A DNA stretch of 46,856 nt from Rhodocyclaceae bacterium (GTDB taxonomy: Bacteria > Pseudomonadota > Gammaproteobacteria > Burkholderiales > Rhodocyclaceae): NCBI GenBank assembly GCA_028713915.1, contig JAQTNK010000009.1:1-46856 (forward strand), in the 5' to 3' direction. Every line of letters starts with the position of its first letter. The stretch's first letter is position 1. The notes under the pieces were generated by a model. The model was not told the DNA's origin and did no database searches. It was given only the letters and a program-made list of their open reading frames with translations. Both the position numbers and the translations under genes were made by a program. Positions 18,316 to 25,917 of this stretch are shown piece after piece.

Positions 18316-19209
18316 ATGCAGAAGAAACTTCTCGGCCTTGCCGTCGCCACTATTGTGGCCTCGCCCTTGGCTGCCATCGCGGACGAAGCGCCGGCTCCCA
18401 CTTCGCCGTGGGCGTTCACCGTCGGCGCCGTTTCCGACTACCTGTTCCGCGGCGTCAGCCAGACCCACGGCAAGCCTGCCGTACAGGGCGGCGTGACTTA
18501 CACCGACCCGAGCGGCTTCTACGCCAACCTCTGGGGCTCGAACATCACGTGGGTCAAGGACGCCTTGGGCAAGGGCAGCACGGAGGTCGACATTTCCGCC
18601 GGCTACAAGAACAGTTTCGGCGGCAGCAAGCTCGGCTATGACGTGGGCTACTACACCTACAACTATCCCGGCTACGGCTCCACCAACGTGGCCGCGGTCC
18701 CCAATCCGGCATCCTTCATCGCCAACCCCAACACGCAGGAACTGTACGGCGCCCTGAATTACGACCTCGGCAACAACAATTCCCTGCAGGCGAAATACTC
18801 CTACACCACGTCGAAGTATTTCATCGGCTGGTACAACACGGACACGGCACAGAATACCAAGGGCTCCGGTTACCTGGAATTCAACGGCACCTTCGACTTG
18901 GGCAACGGCTGGGGAGTGACGGCCCACGCCGGACATCAGTCGGTGGCCAACTGGAGCTTCGCCAACTATTCGGACGTGAACATCGGAGTCACCAAGGATG
19001 TCGGTTTTGGCACCGTCGGCTTCCTCGTGTCCACGACCAACGTCAAGGACGGCGGCTGCGACATGATCACGAACGCGGTAAGTGCGGGCAAGGTGTCGCC
19101 CTATTGCTGGGGCAATAGCGGCGCTACGTCCACGAACGGCGGGCCCACCGGCGGCTACAAGAATGTCGCCAAGAGCACCGCCGTCCTGTCCTTCAACAAG
19201 ACCTTCTGA
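18316..19209 (+). CDS. TorF-family putative outer-membrane porin-like protein
   Basis: A 297-residue exported beta-barrel-type protein. MQKKLLGLAVATIVASPLAA is a signal peptide. The mature part begins with FTVGAVSDYLFRGVSQTHGKPAVQGGVTY, the signature of the TorF family (TIGR02001-type). Alternating aromatic and polar segments follow, such as LGYDVGYYTYNYPGY and LQAKYSYTTSKYFIGW, and it ends in phenylalanine (SFNKTF) as outer-membrane barrels do. AGGAGA lies nine bases before the ATG. It sits 22 bases after kdpC, so it is probably coregulated with potassium uptake and may be the outer-membrane route. That role is inferred. Confidence 0.85.
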   Translation: MQKKLLGLAVATIVASPLAAIADEAPAPTSPWAFTVGAVSDYLFRGVSQTHGKPAVQGGVTYTDPSGFYANLWGSNITWVKDALGKGSTEVDISAGYKNSFGGSKLGYDVGYYTYNYPGYGSTNVAAVPNPASFIANPNTQELYGALNYDLGNNNSLQAKYSYTTSKYFIGWYNTDTAQNTKGSGYLEFNGTFDLGNGWGVTAHAGHQSVANWSFANYSDVNIGVTKDVGFGTVGFLVSTTNVKDGGCDMITNAVSAGKVSPYCWGNSGATSTNGGPTGGYKNVAKSTAVLSFNKTF

Positions 19210-19228
19210 CACCGCGCGGGCGATCACC

Positions 19229-19927
19229 GTGTCCCATGCTGCACGAGTTGACTTACTTCATCTTGGCGTTGATGGCGATCTTCATGCCCTTGGGCATCGT
19301 CGCGGCTTTCGTCATGGGAGCATTCGATCGTGGCAAGGCGAGGAAGAAGCGATCGTAGCGAGCGTCGCAGGCGGGAACACGGTCCGCCTGCGACGGCTGG
19401 CCGGGGCGGATCCCCTGGATGCGCTGACCGACATGCTGCATGACGCGTTCGCGCCGCTCGGCGCCATCGGCCTGAACTGCGCCTGCGTCGACCAGCCGGT
19501 GGAGATAACGCGGCAACGCGTGGGCCAGGGTGATTGTTTCGTCGCCGAGACGGCGGGACGCATCGTCGGCACGGCGACTTTCTGCGGCCCCGACCGCTCG
19601 TCGCCTTGTCCGACCTATCGCGGCGGACGGACCGCGGCTGTTCGCCAGTTGGCGGTCCAACCGGAGCTCCAGGGGCGCGGCATCGGCCGTCGGCTGCTGG
19701 CACTGGCCGAGGCTTGGGCACAGGCACGCGGCCACCAGCGTCTCGCGCTCGACACGCCCCTCGCCGCAGCGTATCTGGTGGACTACTACAAGCGCCGCGG
19801 CTTCCGAGCGGAGGAATGCTTTTGCTTTCCCGGTCGGCACTACTCGAGCCTCGTCATGGTGAAAGATTTGCCGGACGTTCGGCTGGCGCAGGAACCCGAC
19901 GCAGACGATTGGCTTGAGGCGGCCTGA
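19229..19927 (+). CDS. GNAT-family N-acetyltransferase
   Basis: A GNAT-fold acetyltransferase; its substrate cannot be told. Conserved features start at NTVRLRRLAGADPLDALTDM and include CFVAETAGRIVGTATFCGP (beta 2-4), the acetyl-CoA motif VRQLAVQPELQGRGIGRRLL and the end YLVDYYKRRGFRAEE. The start is uncertain. GTG 19229 (232 residues) is the only usual start codon upstream of the conserved part, but its first 40 codons overlap the membrane-peptide gene and look like its shadow. ATG 19433 would cut into the domain. A rare start near 19352-19370 is possible. The stop abuts the ATG of the EIIA-like gene. It lies between kdpC and kdpD, with a kinase-fold gene two positions on. Confidence 0.8.
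   Translation: MSHAARVDLLHLGVDGDLHALGHRRGFRHGSIRSWQGEEEAIVASVAGGNTVRLRRLAGADPLDALTDMLHDAFAPLGAIGLNCACVDQPVEITRQRVGQGDCFVAETAGRIVGTATFCGPDRSSPCPTYRGGRTAAVRQLAVQPELQGRGIGRRLLALAEAWAQARGHQRLALDTPLAAAYLVDYYKRRGFRAEECFCFPGRHYSSLVMVKDLPDVRLAQEPDADDWLEAA
19236..19358 (+). CDS. 40-residue single-span membrane peptide
   Basis: MLHELTYFILALMAIFMPLG continues as IVAAFVMGAFDRGKARKKRS. One hydrophobic helix is followed by a strongly basic tail, so the tail should face the cytoplasm. It starts 26 bases after the TorF-type gene. Only a weak ribosome-binding site is visible, so support comes from the clean membrane-peptide pattern and its place in the kdp operon. The GNAT frame overlaps it if that gene starts at GTG 19229. 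Function unknown. Confidence 0.6.
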   Translation: MLHELTYFILALMAIFMPLGIVAAFVMGAFDRGKARKKRS

Positions 19928-20395
19928 ATGCATTTCCTCGGGCGAGTGGTACATGAGGGAGACTTTCAGGCCGTTCTCGATTGGAATGGGGCAAAAGAGC
20001 AGGAATTGTTTTCCGCGGGAGCACGTCTTGCTGCAGACAAGCTGCGCCTGCCGGCGGCGGCGCTGGCCGCCGCGCTTTCCCAGCGCGAAGCCATGGGCAG
20101 CACTGCCGTAGGCGCGGGCGTTGCGCTGCCACACGCCAGAATGCCCGGAATCGGACGGCCGGTGGCCGTCTATATCCGTCCGCATTCGCCCGTCTACTAT
20201 GACGGCGCGCCCGACGGCAAGCCCGTCACCGACGTGCTGATTCTCCTGATGCCCGCCGACACGCCGGACGACAATATTGCCATCCTCGGCGAAGCAGCCC
20301 GGCGGCTGAACGATGCGGAGTTCCGCAGACGGTTGTCGCTATGCGATGACGAGGAAGAGGTGCTCGCGCTGTTCGCAGCGGAGCCGCTGCCATGA
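19928..20395 (+). CDS. EIIA-Ntr (PtsN)-like PTS IIA domain protein, kdp-linked copy 1
   Basis: A 155-residue cytoplasmic PTS EIIA type-2 domain protein. The phosphorylatable His69 is in GVALPHARMPGIGRPVA, preceded by QREAMGSTAVGAG and followed by TDVLILLMPADTPDDNIAIL, all family hallmarks. The N-terminus (MHFLGRVVHEGDFQAVLDWN) is unlike normal PtsN. In E. coli, PtsN binds the sensor KdpD and modulates kdp expression. A dedicated copy inside the kdp locus suggests a similar partner here, which is inference. It starts directly after the GNAT stop and overlaps the next gene by four bases. Confidence 0.88.
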   Translation: MHFLGRVVHEGDFQAVLDWNGAKEQELFSAGARLAADKLRLPAAALAAALSQREAMGSTAVGAGVALPHARMPGIGRPVAVYIRPHSPVYYDGAPDGKPVTDVLILLMPADTPDDNIAILGEAARRLNDAEFRRRLSLCDDEEEVLALFAAEPLP

Positions 20396-21201
20396 GTCGG
20401 GACCTTACGTCTCCATCCTGGGCGGCGCAAAAGGCCGCCGTGATCGCCGAGGCCCTGCCGTTCATCCGTGGCTTCCACGGCAAGACCTTCGTCATCGAGG
20501 CCGAAGCCGCCATCGTCGCCGACCTGTCGGCTAAACGCGCCTTCGCGCACGACATCGCGCTGCTGCGGCTGGTCGGCATGAATCCGGTGGCGGTGGTAGG
20601 TGACGAGGCGGCGGCGCGGGAAGTCGTCGATCTCATCAATCAGCACGACATCAAGGCAATCGGCCTCACCGGCCGCGATGCCCATTGCATTCGCCTGGCG
20701 AACTGCGAGCCAACGGCCGGCGGCGTCGGCGAAATCGCCCAGATCGATCCGGCGGTCATCCATCTGCTTTCGTCGCAGGGATACATCCCCGTCCTTTCAC
20801 CGGTGAGCATCGACCGCGACGGCAAGCCGGCCATGGTCGCCATCGAGGCGCTGGCGGCAAAGCTGGCCGAGATCGTCAAGGCGGAAAAGCTCATCGTCAT
20901 GACGGATGCGCCCGGCATCTTGGATAGCGTCGGCAAGACGCTCCACTGCCTGCGCCTACGCGAGATCGAGGCGTTCTACGCGGATGGCGCCATTGCGGCC
21001 AGCATGCAGGCGAAACTGCCGTCATTGCTGGACGCCATCCGCGGCGGCGTCAAGTCCGTCCACGTCATCGACGGCTGCGTCGGCAACGCGCTGCTGCTCG
21101 AGGTCCTGACCAACGAGGGTGTCGGAACGACGCTGCTGGCGGAGGCCGGCACGGATTTTCTCGAACAGAGTCGGCGCTACATGGCAGATCCCGCCGCATG
21201 A
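20392..21201 (+). CDS. Acetylglutamate-kinase-like (amino acid kinase fold) protein lacking substrate motifs
   Basis: A 269-residue amino acid kinase-fold protein closest to ArgB. Shared stretches are FAHDIALLRLVGMNPVAVVG, VVDLINQHDIKAIGLTGRDA, EKLIVMTDAPGILDSVGKTL and GGVKSVHVIDGCVGNALLLE. The ArgB substrate parts are missing or altered. The N-terminal K-GGNAM motif is HGKTFVIE. The GGGP loop and the following roughly 35 residues with the GLRVTD arginine are deleted, replaced by GDEAAARE. The YNINAD segment reads AMVAIEA. It is therefore unlikely to phosphorylate N-acetylglutamate. A sensor or regulatory role resembling the non-catalytic kinase domain of ArgA, perhaps with the nearby GNAT protein, is a hypothesis. 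kdpD follows after 89 bases. Confidence 0.8.
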   Translation: MSRDLTSPSWAAQKAAVIAEALPFIRGFHGKTFVIEAEAAIVADLSAKRAFAHDIALLRLVGMNPVAVVGDEAAAREVVDLINQHDIKAIGLTGRDAHCIRLANCEPTAGGVGEIAQIDPAVIHLLSSQGYIPVLSPVSIDRDGKPAMVAIEALAAKLAEIVKAEKLIVMTDAPGILDSVGKTLHCLRLREIEAFYADGAIAASMQAKLPSLLDAIRGGVKSVHVIDGCVGNALLLEVLTNEGVGTTLLAEAGTDFLEQSRRYMADPAA

Positions 21202-21290
21202 GGACAGGTATGATCGGAAGCACCATGCAACCTACGCACGGCGACTCGTGGAGATCCGCGATGCTGACTAGCTGCGGAAGGAATTGACTC

Positions 21291-24011
21291 ATGAGCGACG
21301 GCCGCCCCGATCCCGACCAATTGCTTTCTCGCATCCAGGAGGAGGAGGCACGCGCCGCGCGCGGCAAGCTGAAGATATTCTTCGGCGCGTCGGCGGGCGT
21401 CGGCAAGACGTACGCGATGCTGTCGGCAGCGCGCCAGGCCATCGAAGCCGGCAAGGACGTCGTCGTCGGCATCGTCGAGACGCACGGCCGCAAGGAAACC
21501 GAGGCGCTCGTCGCTGGTCTTGAGGTTCTTCCGCGAAAGGACGTCGCCTATCGAGACAAAGTGCTCACCGAGTTCGACATCGACGGCGCGCTGGCGCGCA
21601 AACCGGAACTGATCCTCATCGACGAACTTGCACATTCCAATGTCCAGGGCTCGCGCCATCCCAAGCGCTGGCAGGACGTCGAGGAACTTCTGTCCTCCGG
21701 CATCGACGTCTATTCGACGATGAACGTCCAGCACCTCGAGACGCTCAACGATGTCGTCGGCGGCATCACCGGCATTCGCGTTTGGGAAACCGTGCCCGAT
21801 CATGTCTTCGACGCCGCCGATGAAGTGGTACTGGTCGACCTGCCACCCGACGAGCTGCTGCAGCGCCTCAAGGAAGGCAAGGTCTACCTGCCGCACCAAG
21901 CGGAGCGGGCGATCCAGAACTTCTTCCGCAAGGGCAACCTGATCGCGCTGCGCGAGCTGTCGCTGCGGCGCACCGCCGACCGCGTCGACAGCCAGATGCT
22001 CGAGTACCGGCGCAACAAGCTGGTATCGCCGGTATGGCAGACGCGCGAATCCCTTCTGGCCTGCATCGGCCCGGGCGAAGGCAGCGAGCGCATCATCCGC
22101 AGCGCCGCGCGCATCGCGGCGAAGCTCGACGTGCCCTGGCACGTCATCTACGTCGAGACGGCGGAATTGCGGCATCTGTCCGGTGCCCAGCGCCAGCGCA
22201 TCCTCAAGAGCCTCAAGCTGGCACAGGACACCGGCGCCGAGACCGCCAGCTTGTCAGGCAGCGAGGCCGTGCAGACGGTGATCGACTATGCCCGCGACCA
22301 CAACCTGTCGAAGATCGTTGTCGGACGCGACCACGGCCGGTCTTGGCGCCTGTTCTATCGGTCCTTCGCGGATCGCATCGGCAAGGCTGCTCCGGATCTC
22401 GACGTCATCCAGGTCGCGCGCAAAGAGGGTGCGGGCGACCGACAACGTGACGAGCCCACCGACGAATCGCTGTTTGACCAGCTAAAGGCGACCTGGCAAT
22501 CCTTCGCGATGAGCGCGCTTCTCTGCGTGGTGGCGACGCTCATTGCCATGCCGCTGCATACGGTCTTCGATCTCGCCAACATCGCGATGCTGTTCCTGCT
22601 GGCGGTCGTCCTCGCCGCCGTCCGCTATGGCCTCGGGCCGGCCGTCGCCGCCGCGTTTCTCAACGTCGCAGCGTTCGACTTCTTCTTCGTGCCACCGCGC
22701 TTCTCGTTCGCGGTCAGCGACGTCCAATACCTGCTGACGTTCATTGTCATGCTGGTGGTCGGGCTCACCACGGCGAAGCTCACCGCCGGCCTCAAGTTCC
22801 AGGCGCGCGTCGCCAGCCGGCGCGAGCAGCGCGTGCGGGCGCTCTACGAGATGTCGCGCGACCTGTCAGGCGCGCTTCTTCCTGAGCAGATCGCCGAGAT
22901 CTCACAGCGTTTCGCCGCCACCGGCTTCGAGGCCCGCGCTGCGATCGTATTGGCCGACGACAATGATCGCCTGCATGAAGCCATCGCCGTTCCCGGCGGC
23001 GTGCCGGCCATCGACATCGGCATCTGCCAGTGGGCGTTCGATCACAATGCCGAAGCGGGCTGCGGCACCGACACTCTTGCGGGAAGCTCCTTGCTATACC
23101 TTCCCCTCAAGGCGCCCATGCGTAGCCGCGGGGTATTGGTTTTGGAGCCACGTCACCCGCGACGCCTCCTGGCGCCGGAGCAGCGCCGTTTGCTGGATAC
23201 TTTCGCGCGCCTGATAGCGATCTCCCTCGAGCGTGTCCACTACGTCAACGTCGCGCAATCGACGACGGTGCAGATGGAGTCGGAGCGCCTGCGAAACTCG
23301 CTGCTGTCGGCCATTTCCCACGACCTGCGAACTCCTCTGACCGCGTTGGTCGGTCTTGCCGACTCGATGTTCTTGACGCAGCCGCGGCCCACGCAACAGC
23401 AGGCGGCCATCGCCGACTCGATTCGCGAGGAAGTGCTGCGCATGAGTGCGCAGGTCAATAACCTGCTCGACATGGCGCGCCTGCAAGCGGGCGCGGTGAA
23501 GCTTAACCGCCAGTGGCAGCCGCTCGAAGAAGTCGTCGGAAGCGCACTTAAAGGCATGGAATCCGTTCTCGCTTCCCATCGGGTCATCGTGAAATTGCCG
23601 GAAGACCTGCCGCTACTTGAGTTCGACGCCGTTCTCATGGAACGGGTGTTGGCGAATCTCGTGGACAATGCAGTCAAGTACACGCCGCCGGACAGCAGCA
23701 TTGAGATCAGCGCAATGCCCACCGACCAGTACATCGAGATTTCCGTTGAAGACAACGGCCCAGGCCTGCCACCCGGACGTGAGGAAGCGATTTTCAACAA
23801 GTTCGAACGAGGACAGAAGGAGAGCATCACGCCAGGCGTGGGCCTCGGGTTGGCGATCTGCCGGGCGATTATTGAAGCGCACGGTGGAATGATACGTGCG
23901 GAAAATCGCAGCGAAGGAGGCGCTCGGTTCGTCTTTACATTGCCGCAAGGCAATCCTCCCGTGGTGGATGCCAATGACGAGGATCCCATGGCAGAGGAGG
24001 CAAGGCCGTGA
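21291..24011 (+). CDS. kdpD: Potassium-responsive sensor histidine kinase KdpD
   Basis: KdpD is the inner-membrane sensor that phosphorylates KdpE when potassium is limiting. The 906-residue protein has the family order: N-terminal KdpD domain with Walker A FFGASAGVGKT (residues 31-40), a universal-stress-protein-like domain around residues 245-370, a four-helix membrane region near 395-500, a GAF-like domain and a histidine kinase core with His677 in AISHDLRTPLTALVG. N box NLVDNAVKYTP and G boxes DNGPGLPPG and GVGLGLAI follow. GGAAGG lies eight bases before the ATG. It ends overlapping kdpE by GTGA. Separation of kdpD from kdpC by five genes is unusual compared with the compact E. coli locus. 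Confidence 0.96.
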   Translation: MSDGRPDPDQLLSRIQEEEARAARGKLKIFFGASAGVGKTYAMLSAARQAIEAGKDVVVGIVETHGRKETEALVAGLEVLPRKDVAYRDKVLTEFDIDGALARKPELILIDELAHSNVQGSRHPKRWQDVEELLSSGIDVYSTMNVQHLETLNDVVGGITGIRVWETVPDHVFDAADEVVLVDLPPDELLQRLKEGKVYLPHQAERAIQNFFRKGNLIALRELSLRRTADRVDSQMLEYRRNKLVSPVWQTRESLLACIGPGEGSERIIRSAARIAAKLDVPWHVIYVETAELRHLSGAQRQRILKSLKLAQDTGAETASLSGSEAVQTVIDYARDHNLSKIVVGRDHGRSWRLFYRSFADRIGKAAPDLDVIQVARKEGAGDRQRDEPTDESLFDQLKATWQSFAMSALLCVVATLIAMPLHTVFDLANIAMLFLLAVVLAAVRYGLGPAVAAAFLNVAAFDFFFVPPRFSFAVSDVQYLLTFIVMLVVGLTTAKLTAGLKFQARVASRREQRVRALYEMSRDLSGALLPEQIAEISQRFAATGFEARAAIVLADDNDRLHEAIAVPGGVPAIDIGICQWAFDHNAEAGCGTDTLAGSSLLYLPLKAPMRSRGVLVLEPRHPRRLLAPEQRRLLDTFARLIAISLERVHYVNVAQSTTVQMESERLRNSLLSAISHDLRTPLTALVGLADSMFLTQPRPTQQQAAIADSIREEVLRMSAQVNNLLDMARLQAGAVKLNRQWQPLEEVVGSALKGMESVLASHRVIVKLPEDLPLLEFDAVLMERVLANLVDNAVKYTPPDSSIEISAMPTDQYIEISVEDNGPGLPPGREEAIFNKFERGQKESITPGVGLGLAICRAIIEAHGGMIRAENRSEGGARFVFTLPQGNPPVVDANDEDPMAEEARP

Positions 24012-24697
24012 CAAAGCAGCCGATTGTTCTGGTGGTAGAGGACGAGCCCAAAATCCGGCACTTCGTCAAATTGTCGCTCGAGTCGGAGGGCTGCCAGGTT
24101 TTCGAAGCCGAGACAATTAAGCGCGCTTCCATTGAAGCCGGAACACGCAAGCCCGACATGGTGGTTCTGGACCTCGGCTTGCCCGATGGTGACGGCGTGG
24201 ACTTCATCAGGGACCTGCGGACCTGGTCCGATATTCCTGTGCTGGTGCTGTCGGCCAGAACGGCCGAGCAGGACAAGGTGGCGGCTCTTGATGCCGGTGC
24301 CGATGACTACCTGGTCAAGCCTTTTGGTACCGACGAACTCCTGGCCCGAGTACGGGCTCAACTTAGGCGGAGGAGTCGCCTATCCGGTTCGGTGGCAACG
24401 GCTTTTGAATTCGGAGACCTACATGTTGATCTTGCCCGGCGAATAGTTGAGCGCAGCGGAGAAGCGGTGCACTTAACGCCGATTGAATACCGCATACTTG
24501 CCTATCTCATTAGCAACGCCAACAGCGTTCTAACGCATCGGCAACTTCTGAAGAACATCTGGGGTCCGTCGCACGCGGAGGATAGTCACTATGTCCGAGT
24601 TTATATGACGCACTTGCGCAAGAAGATTGAGGCTGACCCCTCTCGGCCCAAGCACATCCTTACCGAATCGGGTGTCGGTTACCGCTTCGTGATGTAG
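24008..24697 (+). CDS. kdpE: Response regulator KdpE
   Basis: KdpE is the OmpR/PhoB-type regulator that activates kdp transcription after phosphorylation by KdpD. The 229-residue protein has the receiver domain with acidic EDE at residues 11-13, phosphoacceptor Asp55 in VVLDLGLPDGDG, Thr/Ser and Lys motifs LVLSARTAEQDKV and DDYLVKPFG, and a winged-helix DNA-binding domain LTPIEYRILAYLISN ... VRVYMTHLRKKIE ... GVGYRFVM. The GTG start overlaps the kdpD stop. Its likely target is the TTTAATAG tandem repeat at 13557-13575. Confidence 0.95.
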   Translation: MTKQPIVLVVEDEPKIRHFVKLSLESEGCQVFEAETIKRASIEAGTRKPDMVVLDLGLPDGDGVDFIRDLRTWSDIPVLVLSARTAEQDKVAALDAGADDYLVKPFGTDELLARVRAQLRRRSRLSGSVATAFEFGDLHVDLARRIVERSGEAVHLTPIEYRILAYLISNANSVLTHRQLLKNIWGPSHAEDSHYVRVYMTHLRKKIEADPSRPKHILTESGVGYRFVM

Positions 24698-25028
24698 GCG
24701 TTCTTCCATACGCACATCGGCTAGGCAAGCGGCGGCTATGGCAGTCGCCATGCGCCGTTCCAACTTTCGCTGGCGCGAATCCCCGCCGGCTTAAACCGCC
24801 TTCCATGCTGATCCCGCTACATTGCTATGCGGCAATTTGGCCGCACGTCTGTAGCGTCACACCACCCCTAAAAGACAGCACAGACATAACGGGTCTGGCG
24901 CATGCGTTTTTACATATTTTTTCTACGCGCACTACGAATTTCAACAGCATTTTAGCGACGCGCTTCCTAGCATAACGATGTGGTTGAGAGCAGCCGTCGG
25001 CTGCAACAGCTTTAAGGAGGTAATGAAT
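24698..25028. other. Intergenic region after kdpE
   Basis: No gene is seen here. It holds an AT-rich segment at 24907-24925 (TTTTTACATATTTTTT), a 14-base match to the IS5-family right end (CGAATTTCAACAGC at 24935-24948), and a compact hairpin GCAGCC-GTC-GGCTGC at 24990-25004 just ahead of a perfect ribosome-binding site. It probably contains the promoter of the following small-gene run. Confidence 0.5.
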
Positions 25029-25208
25029 ATGACTTCCACAACCAAACGCGCCACGACGTTGCTCGCCCGCACTAAGGGACACGAACGGTTCTGGCCGCTC
25101 GGTTGGACGACGGATCAAGCCCGTTCCTCGCTCCAGAGGGCGAGCCAAGACAGTCGTTCTGGTACCCCCGGTATCTATGCCGTACTGGCGGGATTCCCCC
25201 GCCGATAA
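25029..25208 (+). CDS. Hypothetical 59-residue basic protein
   Basis: The product, starting MTSTTKRATTLLARTKGHER and ending AVLAGFPRR, is basic, has no membrane helix and is not recognised. The ATG at 25029 is chosen over the in-frame ATG at 25023 because the perfect AAGGAGG at 25014-25020 lies eight bases before it. The strength of this site, plus a hairpin immediately upstream, is the main support that the gene is real. It leads the run of small genes behind kdpE. Confidence 0.6.
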   Translation: MTSTTKRATTLLARTKGHERFWPLGWTTDQARSSLQRASQDSRSGTPGIYAVLAGFPRR

Positions 25209-25223
25209 CTCGAGGACGCCATC

Positions 25224-25340
25224 ATGGGATTCGATTCATCTGAGATGCTGTTAGCTTCAGTCGTCGTATCGGTGGCGCCTTACGCGGCGATGGCCGCGTG
25301 GGAAGAGTTGCGCGCTTGCCTATGCCGTATGAGAGCGTAA
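25224..25340 (+). CDS. 38-residue predicted membrane peptide
   Basis: MGFDSSEMLLASVVVSVAPY continues as AAMAAWEELRACLCRMRA, one moderately hydrophobic helix and a basic, cysteine-bearing tail. GAGG lies eight bases ahead of the ATG. It starts 15 bases after the 59-residue gene and ends three bases before the next ATG. It is the second small membrane peptide in the locus outside kdpF and its upstream companion. Function unknown. Confidence 0.55.
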   Translation: MGFDSSEMLLASVVVSVAPYAAMAAWEELRACLCRMRA

Positions 25341-25343
25341 ACG

Positions 25344-25886
25344 ATGTGGACACATACACCCACTGAACGACAGTCCCAAGGATTTTCCGCGCGTCTAAAG
25401 GCGTGGGCAGTAGCCGAGAAGGAGAGCGTCTTGCATACGATCGCCAGTCTTTTGCGCGTCGAAGACATCTACCTCGACCTGGCCGTCTCAGCCAAGAACG
25501 AGCTTCTGGATGTGATAGGACGCCGCCTCGAAACGTCGCGTGGGCTTCCCCATGACTTCATCACGTCCGGGCTTCAGCGCAGGGAAGCGGTCGGCTCCAC
25601 GGCACTGGGACAAGGCGTCGCCATTCCTCACGCACGGGTCAAGGACCTGGAGGAGATCGTCGTTTCCTACGCGCACCTTCGATCGCCGATTCCTTTCGAT
25701 GCGCCGGATGGCCTTCCCGTGTCCGACATCCTGATTCTGCTCGTGCCGAAGCAGGCTACTGAGGAACATCTGCGCATTCTCGCCGAAGCGACACAGTTGT
25801 TTTCAGCACGCGACTTCCGCCAGCGCCTGCGGGATTGCAGGACGTCCGCGGACGTGAAGGCGTTGTTCGACTCCTGGCACGACTGA
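25344..25886 (+). CDS. EIIA-Ntr (PtsN)-like PTS IIA domain protein, kdp-linked copy 2
   Basis: A second PTS EIIA type-2 protein with the phosphoryl-accepting His in GVAIPHARVKDLEEIV (His96 from the ATG), QRREAVGSTALGQG ahead of it and VSDILILLVPKQATEEHLRIL after it. The N-terminal IASLLRVEDIYLDLAVSAKNELLDVIG matches PtsN far better than copy 1 does. The ATG at 25344 gives 180 residues. An in-frame TTG at 25431, with AAGGAG six bases upstream, gives 151 residues, nearer the family length, and is a strong alternative. It lies on the other side of kdpDE from copy 1. Its role with KdpD is inferred from E. coli PtsN. Confidence 0.87.
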   Translation: MWTHTPTERQSQGFSARLKAWAVAEKESVLHTIASLLRVEDIYLDLAVSAKNELLDVIGRRLETSRGLPHDFITSGLQRREAVGSTALGQGVAIPHARVKDLEEIVVSYAHLRSPIPFDAPDGLPVSDILILLVPKQATEEHLRILAEATQLFSARDFRQRLRDCRTSADVKALFDSWHD

Positions 25887-25917
25887 GGCTGCACTCAAGA
25901 CAAGGCGAAGAGAACAC

